Assembly (NCBI GenBank): GCA_013398015.1
Contig: VZRR01012749.1
Coordinates: forward strand, 124,001 to 188,000
Length of the DNA: 64,000 nt
Reading direction: 5' to 3'
Source: Oreocharis arfaki
Lineage: Eukaryota > Chordata > Aves > Passeriformes > Paramythiidae
Shown: in pieces, positions 55,859 through 64,000 of the stretch
How positions within the stretch are numbered: position 1 is the stretch's first letter
Layout: the number at the start of each line of letters is the position of its first letter
Made by a program: the position numbers and the translations under genes
The notes under the pieces: generated by a model
Databases searched by the model: none
What the model saw: only the letters and a program-made list of their open reading frames with translations
What the model was told of the DNA's origin: nothing

Positions 55859-58800
55859 GTGTTTTGGAGCACAGCCCTAAGTCTGGCATAGTGCACGTCA
55901 GGGGATGCTCACGCCGGGCGTGGGGAGCAGCCCTGTGCAGACTTAGGGCTCACCCCTTGCAGTGCAATGAGATTTCCCCCCAGGAGGTACAAATGTGCCC
56001 CTTGGGAGCATTTCAGCCCTTTCCAGTGCTCTTTTCCAACAGGATCCTCTAAATGACCCAACGCAATTCAGCCAGGGCTGTCCATGTCTGTCCCCTAACT
56101 TCTCTGTTACCCCTGGCAGCAAAGACATTATTGGGAGAGCACACCACACTGTTTCACAAGCACGTGAGCAATGTCAATTATGAACACGGCTGCAGGGCAC
56201 CCAAACTACAGGGCAGGACCCACAGAGCTCCCTGCATCCCACTGGTGCCTCCACCTGGGTAGCAAAGCCTTGGGGCTGGCTGAGTGACTCGGGGTTCTCC
56301 TATCCCTTCACTCCCAAACGGGCACATTTGGGGGTCCCAGCTCCTGGGCATGTCAGACTGGATAAGGGTTGCCCACCTTGAGCAGAGTCCATCTGCTTAC
56401 CTGCTCTCTCTCCCCACCAGAGCAGAGAGTGAGGGAAGCAGAGGATATGGAACCAAGATCAGGAACCATCTTGGCTTCTTATCCCTTATCCTGGCATTCC
56501 CAGGGCTTCCTTTGCTCTTGTTCCATGGCTGCCAGAAAGCTGTGTCTGCCTTCCCATGGTGATTCAAGGGAAGCACTCTGCTGATGTCTGCAGAGGGAGG
56601 AGAACAGTCCCCAGCACATCAGCACCTCCATCACCTGCTCACAGCCACTGATCCAGGGTGGCTGCTCTGGTGGGGCCAGGGCTGGAGCCAAAGGTCCCAA
56701 CTGGCTCTAAATAACCACTAATAAGCTGTGAGGGGAGGACAACGGAGGCAGGATGAGAAAAAGAATCATCCTAAGTCCCAGCAGGATGTTGAGGCTTTGC
56801 AAAGCCCCAGGAGCAGGCAGAGTGTTGTGGTCTTACCAGTCCCATATCCCAGCGAGGGCTGAGCAACCTGATCCTCTTGTGAGCATTTCCCTGAGATCTG
56901 CGGAGGAGGAGAAAATCTCCGTGGATGCATCAGCTCCTCTCAGCTGCCTCCAAGGGAGCCGAGCTTAATTGCTTTGTTCTGGGGTTTTAGGCTCTCGTGG
57001 CTGGGATTAGGCACTCACCATCTCTGTGGTGAGGGCACCTTTCGCCTATCTGCAGGACCTGGAGAGGAGGCTGGTACCATGGCCAGGGTGGGAAAGGATG
57101 GGGCCAGCCAGTGCTGGGTGTGAAGGGCAGAGGCTGCTTTCGGAGGGGGGCTGTTCGTTTGGCCCTGTTACTTCTGGATTTCTGAGAGGGAGCAAAATGC
57201 ATCTTCTGGTGCAGCTCTTGGTGCTGTGGGCTGATTCTGCCCCCTCCTGCACAGGCTCATGTGTGGGGCAGGAAGACCAGGATGGTGGCACTCAGCATCA
57301 GGACTGCAGAGATGGATAACCTCCTCCTGCATGCTCTGGCCTGGCAGCGTAAGCCATGTTTGCCAACCTGCATGCAGGGTTCTTTACATCTCCTCTCAGT
57401 CACAGAGCAGAAATCAGCTCCCCTCTGCACCCATGCTCTGCAAACAGCCCCTACCCCCAAAACCTGACAGATCCTGCAGAGGAGAAGCTGAGGCAGGACT
57501 TGGTACCAGCAGCTGCCAGCACCCCCTGCCCTCCCCCTGAGTGCAGCTTTAAAATGGGCACCGAGTCCTGCTCCTGAATCAGACCATATTCTCCCAAACA
57601 GCTCCCAGGCTGGAGAAGGAAACTTGGCAGCTGCCTGTGGGGAGAGAGGAGGGGACCCCTCTCGTGGTGCCTGCAGCGCTCAGCCCCAAGGAAAGCAGTT
57701 CTGCTCTGCCACCATTGCTTGGCAAAGGCTGAAACCAAGGTGACTTCCAGTTTGGGAGAGGAGAATGAGCTTGCAGAGCGCAGGGCTTGAAATGGTGTAT
57801 TTTCTGCTGGCACCGGTTCAGACAAACCCACAAGCAAACATATTTTTTTGTATAAATAAGACAGTGTGTCTCGCCAGTTAAAGCAATTCAAACATGAATG
57901 TAGCAATTTAATTGGTGCCAATTGCTGGGTCTTGGTAGCATTAAGATTTCAGTCACAGACTCTTTTGCATGGTAGTTGGGCCGGAAGAGGGAAGGCAGAG
58001 GGCCTGGCAGGATGGGGCTGAGGAGCAGGATTGCCCATCTCCTGCTGCTTCAGGAGCATCACCCCTGTGCTGCCCGTGGGGACCTGCCAACCAGTTCCGT
58101 CCCACAGCAGGGAGAAGGTGCTCCATCTGTTTCCTGGTGGATTTCCAGGGTTTAACAAGCAGTGCAGAGCCCTGATATATCCATGCATTCTCCAACTTTT
58201 CCCTGCTCCAGCTCCTGCACCCCACAGCTTCCTGCCAGCTCCATCACACCCTGGCTCTTGCTGAACCCAGGGAAGAGCAGAGGATGATGGCAGTGAATTC
58301 CTGGATGGATGAGCACGTGCCCCTGCAGGCACGGCCTGCAGAGGATGAGTCCATCCATGGGTGCAGAGCAAACACCACACACTGCACCACCCTGGCTGTC
58401 CAGGCACCAGCCTTTCTGAGGGAGTTTTGCAAGCTCCCTGCAGAGGCTCTGCACACCGTGGTCCTCTGGTTCTGCAGGTTGGTGGTGGCAAGGGAAGGTT
58501 ACACACACAGACCAGGGCATGGTACAGCCTGGTGTGCTCCCAGGATGCTGTAAAAGCAGGGTGTGAGGGGCAGTACATCACTGTACAGCTCCTGCTACCG
58601 GACTGGGGGAAAATGGACCCACAGGGACCCCTTGCTCAGCACATGACCCATCCCAGCACCCCTCTGTGCATCCCCAGCATGTGTCCCTGTCACAACGGGG
58701 TCTGCTCTGTGTTCCCCACGGTGCTGGGAACGTGCTGCCCTTCCAGGAGGAGGCGTCTCAGTGGCAGCAGAACAGGACAGAGGTGCACTTAGCTTGGGAA

Positions 58801-60848
58801 CCCTAATTAGGCAATGGGGGAGAGGAGGAGGGGAAACAACCACCCCTAAAACAAGCCTCGTTACGTCCAATTTGCCTGGCGGAGCGGAAGGAGCCTCCTG
58901 GAGCTGCTCCAGCCCCTCACGAAACAATACCCAGTCTATACCCTCCCCCTGCAGCTCCTCTCCAGGGGATTTCTTTCCCTTGGTTAAAGTACAAACAAAC
59001 AAACTCCACGAAGTGTTCAGCTCCAATCCTCCCTTGCAGGGATAGGATACATCCAGCCAACCCTGAGCCCACATGGTCCCCAGCTCCTTCCAGCTCTGGG
59101 TCAAAGGCAGCCCCAGCTGCCAGTGCCGGCGGCTGTGCTCCCACGGGATCAGCACCGCATGGCTCCTCTGCTCCCTGCCCTTTGCCACTCCATCCCAGGA
59201 AGATGCTTTCCTGGAGCCTGACACTATGGACAGCACTGCAATCCCGTCCCACTTCCCATCAGACACCAAGGCCAAAGGAACCTTGAGGACCAGGCAGAGA
59301 TGTCCCTGCCTGGAGCCTCTGACAGCAGCTGCTCATTTGGCCAAAGCCCCATCCAGCCAACACGGTCTCTTCTTGCACTGCATCACTCTCACAGCTAGAG
59401 AGCATTTCTTAATCTCAGCTTTCCTCTGGGGTTCGCTGGGACAATCCTATCTTGCCCCAGCCCTGGAGGTGGGCTCAGTGCTCTCCTCTCCCTGACAGCG
59501 TTGTTCTGAATGCCTTGGAAATCCTGTCAAAGACCCGTCAAAAATGAGGCTGAAAGAGATAACGGTGTCATTGTCCTGCTGCTGTGCCCATGTCTTCCCA
59601 GCCAGAGCTTTGCCTGACGTCCTTTGAGACCTGTGAGGCTGAAGGAACTCAGCCTCCTGTCTTTAAGCCTGCAGATATTTTCCTGAAAGCTCTCTTCTCT
59701 CTGCAGTGACCTTTCCCATGCATGAAGACTGTGTCACCTTCCCACAACACCCGGTGACCAACGAGCCCCATCAACTCTCTCCCAGTCCTTTGCAGCTTCT
59801 TCTGGACTTCTCCTCCTCCTCACTGCTGTCCCTGAGCTGCTCCACTCCATGTCCATCCCTGCTGAAGCACTCGGTGCCACTTGCTGGGGAGGACCTGCTT
59901 CACCCTGCCTCTCTGAGCTGCCTCCAGCCGTGCATCTTTCAGCACATCCCTCAGGAAGAGCCTGGTTTTCTGGCACCATGCTGCAATCTGGTTTGTGTCC
60001 ACTACAGCCGCTCTGGTTGGTTGTGGATGCTGCTGGAGCTCTTGGGATCCTCCCAAACTCCCATGCACACCAGCTGCCCACCCAGCCTGGTGCCATCCCA
60101 GGGTGTAGGGTGTGCTCATCCACCTCCCAGGTGCTTAACGCAGGGATTGCAGAGGACCAAGGCCAGGCCAGAGCCCTGCAGGAGCCCCCAAGAAATGCCC
60201 AGGACCGTGGACGATAAGCCATGGCTAACTTCTCCCTGACTGCAGTACTGCAGCTGGCCGTGCTTGTGCTCACGCTGTGCTTTCCATTCAGACCACGGGC
60301 ACCCCACACTCCCAGCCCTGTGCAGGGATGCGGGAGGTGATCCAAGGGCAGGGAAGTGAGTGGTTGTTTTCCCCTCACCTGCTCCTGCCACGAGTTCCCT
60401 CTACACTCTTGAGCTGGAGGAAGGGACAGCCGGCTTTAGGCAGAGAGAAAAGCCCTTTGCATGCTGCAGTTGGGTTGCTGTGACTTGGTGCTTGCCCAAA
60501 ACACTGATCCCTCCTGATGCACCGACTGATTTGGGGGTGTTTCCCAGGCTCAGGGACACTGCCCAGGGCTGGTGGCTGCCACAACAGCCAGAGCACACCC
60601 AAGCCTGGGTGATATCCCTGTCAAGGAGTGACTCCAGGCCTCATGTCAGACCCTGGCCAGGGCTGCCAACCAGGGAAGCTGCCTGGCAGCTCCCCCTCCA
60701 AGCCAGCCTGGCCTGTGTCCTCTACCAGGCAGAGCCATATCCTTGACACTGGCTCGTGGTGACCACATGAAAGTCACTCCTTTCCCGAGAGCATGGGAGG
60801 CACAGGCACCTTGTCCTGCAGGGTGCTGAGGGGAAAATGACCCTCCCA

Positions 60849-60876
60849 NNNNNNNNNNNNNNNNNNNNNNNNNNNN
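60849..60876. other. Assembly gap (28 N)
   Basis: This is a run of 28 undetermined bases in PDGFRB intron 1. Open frames crossing it are not meaningful. Confidence 0.99.
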
Positions 60877-61998
60877 GCCCCTGGGAAGCACTGGGTCTCA
60901 GCATTGCTAGTCCTTGTCATCAATCGGAGACCCTCTGAAAAGATTTGGGAATGCCAGGCCTCTGCCAACACAGGAGTTTCGTACCAGACAAACTACTTTA
61001 GGCTATTTGCCCAAGGCCTTATCATAAACCCCACTTGCTTTGGGACCAGGATGGAGGAGCACAACATCCCTTTCCACCACAAATCCTGCTTTGAATGACT
61101 CCCAGTTGGCAGGTGAGTGCAGGAGCTGGATACTCGGAGCCCACAGTGGCACCACAGTGAGCACCAAAGCCCTGCAGGTCATGCTAACCCCTCTCCCTGG
61201 GCTGTCAGAGCTTCACTCCAGACCAGCTCTGTCCTGCTGGAGGCCCTCAGCTCCTGTGCTTTCGGGATAGCAGAGTAGTTGCCCCCATCCATGCCTAGTA
61301 GGGTTTTACCAAGCTCTGCCCTCTCCAGTACCTGGCACACCCAGGCACAGACCCTGGGCAGGGCTTGCAGATGTCCCTCTCCATGGCCCACAGGCACAGG
61401 AGCCCCACCATGGCCACAGACCGAGGTGACATGGTCCTTGGAGCAGCCTGCATTTAGGGATGGCCATGGGTGTGTTCGGACAGGCTGACACTGGGGCAGC
61501 TCTGCTCTGCAGTGGGGCACACTCACACCCCTAAAGGATGTCTCGCTGGGGATGGTGAGCAGCCTCTCCCCCATGCACACCCCAGCCCTGCCACAGCCAC
61601 TGGCCTGCAGAGCCCGGGCAAGCCCCTGATCCAGGGAGAAGCAGAGATCACCTGGGCCCTGCTCCCGCTGCAGTGGGGTCCCCCCTTCCTGCCCTACAAC
61701 CGCAGCATCCCCTTGGCTCCTCTCAGCCGTCCCGGTCCAGGACCTGGTGAGAGCTGATGGCATGGTTTTCCCACGGGATGCCACAGAATTCAGCTGCTTT
61801 CCACCAAACACCATCTCCCCAGAGCCTGGGGGGGCGTTTTGGGCTGTCAACCCCTCGGAGGGGAGCAAAGCCCCTTCCAGAGCAAGCGGGCAGGGTCCTT
61901 AGGGACTGTACCAGCTCCAATGTGATGTTTCCCATGCGGAGAGCCAGAGCTGAGCAGGAGGGCGAGTCAGCCCCCGGCTGGGCGACACGAGAGCTTAC

Positions 61999-62410
61999 CT
62001 TGGGCAGGGTCCCACCGGCCGAGTGCCCGCGCCGCACGTCCCACCGGCGAAGGCCGCCCCGAAATTCCTTCCTCTCCTCCTCCGCACTCTCTATCTGCTG
62101 CCTGCGGAGGCTCTCCCTGCCCTCCCAGCCTTCCCCAGCTGGCAAGGCTTTTCCACTTAAAGGCGAAAGAGAGGGAAAGAAAGAAATGAAGTGGAGGGGA
62201 GGAGGGGAAAAAAAATAAAATAAAAATCAAAAGGAGAGGCAAGGCTGTGCCAGGGCTGGGCTGCAGCCAAGCCCCTGCTCTGCTCCTCTAGTGCATCTCA
62301 GCAGTGCCCTGTGCAGCCCCCAGCCCAGCTGGGAGGGGGTCCGGCCTCCTCGGACCCGAGTGTGGAGCGAATCCTGGGGCCGAGGGATGTGCACGCGTGT
62401 GTGTGTGCGT
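61999..62410 (-). other. PDGFRB: PDGFRB noncoding exon 1 (5' UTR, inferred)
   Basis: The minus-strand sequence ends GACCCTGCCCAAG followed by a strong GTAAGC donor at 61998-61993, inside CpG-rich DNA. Human PDGFRB also begins with a noncoding exon spliced to the signal-peptide exon. The 3' border is well supported, and the 5' border (about 62.4 kb) is a guess from the promoter motifs. Confidence 0.6.
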
Positions 62411-62560
62411 GTATAAATAAAAGAGACCTCGGGAGGAGGAGAAGGGGGGAGGCCGTTTCGCCAATGAGGAGAGGAGCTCCTCCGACTTCCTCCCTCCACC
62501 CTCTGTGGGGACCCTTTGCAGAGCAAAACTTGCGATTAACGCCCGGCGGACGAGTGTGAT
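62411..62560 (-). promoter_or_regulatory. PDGFRB: PDGFRB core promoter (inferred)
   Basis: An inverted CCAAT box (CGCCAATGAG on the plus strand, CCAAT at 62461-62465) lies in a GC- and purine-rich segment without a properly oriented TATA box. Mammalian PDGFRB promoters are TATA-less and depend on NF-Y at a CCAAT motif about 60 bases from the start site. A GT run (62397-62412) and a 23-A run (62567-62589) flank it. Confidence 0.5.
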
Positions 62561-62566
62561 GGGTGG

Positions 62567-62589
62567 AAAAAAAAAAAAAAAAAAAAAAA
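62567..62589 (+). repeat. Homopolymer A run (23 bp)
   Basis: This is an uninterrupted run of 23 adenines just upstream of the inferred PDGFRB promoter. No SINE or LINE body precedes it, so it looks like a simple repeat. Confidence 0.9.
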
Positions 62590-64000
62590 GGAGATTTAAA
62601 AGGAGGAGAAGCCAAAGCGGCTGCAAGGAGAGGGGAGTTCTGCTGCGGGCTGCGATGGGGCGAGCGGTGAGGGCTAACGGGGAACAAAAGGAGCCCGGAC
62701 CAGCCCGACTATCGCCTCCTTAAACCGCAGGGAAGGAGCTGCTCTCTCCCAGTGTCTGCTTTCAATTCTGGCCTTTTTCCCTGTTTTCTTTTTCTTTTAT
62801 TTTCTTTCTGGTTTTTTTCCCCCGAAGCCCCCCCTCCCGTTTTCTTTTTTTTCCCCCCTTTCTCAGGATATGAGGGGATGTTTAGAAAATCCACTGCCCA
62901 CGCCAGCAGCTGACTCATGTTTTTATTAAAGAAGGCCTGTGCTGAACTGACTCCGTGTATTCCCCCCAGATGCCTCCCTGCGCTGGGCTGTGCCGGCCCT
63001 GCAGCTCCCGGCCCCTGACCCCCGACTGGCCGCTGCCCCTTGGGGACCACCAACGCACCCTTGCAACTCATCTCTTTTGGAAAGGGGGATAAAAGGTCTT
63101 CTGCAGCTGGGATGCTGCAGCAGAGGGTGGGTTTAGCCGGGGATTTGGGGCTGCCGAGGGCTCAGAGCTTGGAGAGGTGGCAGGAGTGATCACCTTGGCC
63201 TTTCCGTCATCTCAGATGTCCTGCACCCCTCCTGCCCTGGGGGGATGGAATCCAGGTGATGAACCAGCTTTAAATCCTCCCAGCATCTTAATGAACTCAA
63301 ATCAAGTTTCTGAGAAACTCTCAGTAGGCAAAACATTTTCATGTGCCCAGAATGGGAATTTTTTTCCATTTGTTTTAGCGCTGTAACAAGGGACAGGTCA
63401 TCTTTGGATAAAAACTGCCTTTTGACCCATCAGTTCTTGCCACCATTTTCATCTTGAGGATGCCTAAGGGTGGTCAGGCATTTGAACAGGCTGTGAAGGG
63501 AAATGGTGGAATCACCATCCCTGGAATGGTCTAGATATGGCACTTGGGGACATGGTTTAGTAGTGAAGATGGCAGTGGTGGGTTGGACTCGATGATCTTA
63601 GAGGTCTTTTTTAACCTTAACCATTCTGTGCTTCTCTCTGATCCAAACAAGAAAAAGTGCAAAACTCCACTGGCTGTCCATCTTTTTTTAATTTTCCTTT
63701 CTAAGAATTAAAAAGCCCTCCCCATAATGACAACACTGCTGAAATCTGTGCTTCTGCCTTTTTTGCAAGGCAGACTCATCCTCATCCCCTCCTGCCACGC
63801 TGGTAAATGCCTGCACAATGGTCACAGGGAACGATTCCTGGCTGCTCCAGCCCAAGAGATTCGCTGCTTATCTCGCATTATCTCCATGTTTTCTTTGTAT
63901 CTATGGAAAACCAAAGGGGAGGTGTTTATTCTGTGCAGCTGTGGAGGGTGAGGGGAGCCAGGCTGCAGCACCCAGGCTATCCCTATGTGACCAGGAGGGC
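62590..64000. other. Upstream flank of PDGFRB
   Basis: No coding region is supported. It holds a long pyrimidine-rich T/C tract (about 62770-62870), an AT-containing patch with an AP-1 site TGACTCA (62911-62917) and a CR1 tail (63466-63636). Confidence 0.6.
63466..63636 (+). repeat. CR1 LINE 3' fragment
   Basis: GGGTGGTCAGGCATTTGAAC, GGGACATGGTTTAGTAGTG and GGTTGGACTCGATGATCTTA, followed by GAGGTC and a decayed ATTCTGTGCTTCT end, match the avian CR1 tail in forward orientation. It is moderately diverged. Confidence 0.9.

Larger units (their letters stand above)
48987..61998 (-). other. PDGFRB: PDGFRB intron 1 (13 kb)
   Basis: This is the intron between the noncoding first exon and the signal-peptide exon. 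It is GC-rich, repeat-poor, contains the only assembly gap, and has two short minisatellites. Several AT-rich islands (50130-50245, 53835-53960, 57830-57960) stand out from the GC-rich background and may be regulatory. Long open frames on both strands (for example 52939-53739) show no recognisable protein. Confidence 0.65.

Noticed and set aside
60646..60971. Three minus-strand frames crossing the N run
   Set aside because: They contain undetermined residues from the assembly gap and have no support.
61179..61868. A 229-codon minus-strand frame close to PDGFRB exon 1
   Set aside because: It lies in the first intron. There is no start context or domain, and PDGFRB translation starts in exon 2.
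62411..62420. TATAAATAAA as a TATA box for PDGFRB
   Set aside because: It is in the plus orientation, wrong for a minus-strand gene, and sits beside a GT repeat. Known PDGFRB promoters lack TATA.

Overview
The window is vertebrate nuclear DNA, almost certainly from a bird. The evidence is intron-split genes with GT/AG borders, avian-type CR1 LINE tails, compact introns, very few repeats, and the gene order HMGXB3 - CSF1R - PDGFRB, known from the mammalian 5q32 region and, from memory, from chicken chromosome 13. I cannot name the species. A 28-base run of N (60849-60876) marks one assembly gap.

Layout: (1) 112-4758, plus strand: the last seven coding exons of HMGXB3, with a 3' UTR to a polyA signal near 6175. 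(2) 7842-26298, minus strand: all 21 coding exons of CSF1R (967 codons plus stop), whose 3' UTR probably ends near 6.6 kb, tail-to-tail with HMGXB3. (3) 26.4-30.4 kb: spacer between CSF1R and PDGFRB, holding one unexplained 439-codon open frame. (4) 30.4-35.4 kb: the likely long PDGFRB 3' UTR and/or spacer, with an old CR1 copy. (5) 35393-48958, minus strand: all 22 coding exons of PDGFRB (1093 codons plus stop). (6) 48987-61998: the large first intron of PDGFRB, then a noncoding first exon and promoter at about 62.0-62.5 kb. (7) 62.5-64 kb: upstream flank with a CR1 tail.

CSF1R and PDGFRB are paralogous class III receptor tyrosine kinases in head-to-tail tandem. I joined all exons by reading splice sites and codon phase. 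Both give unbroken frames with five Ig-like domains, one membrane helix, a juxtamembrane switch, a split kinase and a tyrosine-bearing tail. Nine exon pairs have identical lengths. CSF1R is the CSF1/IL34 receptor of macrophages, and PDGFRB is the PDGF-B/D receptor of pericytes and mesenchyme.

The most interesting points are a tight AP-1/MEF2/ETS motif cluster in CSF1R intron 1 that is a candidate for the FIRE macrophage enhancer, the long intergenic ORF, a cysteine before DFG in CSF1R where human has glycine, and several unannotated AT-rich islands that look like conserved regulatory DNA. I found no CRISPR, rRNA, tRNA or bacterial-type system.
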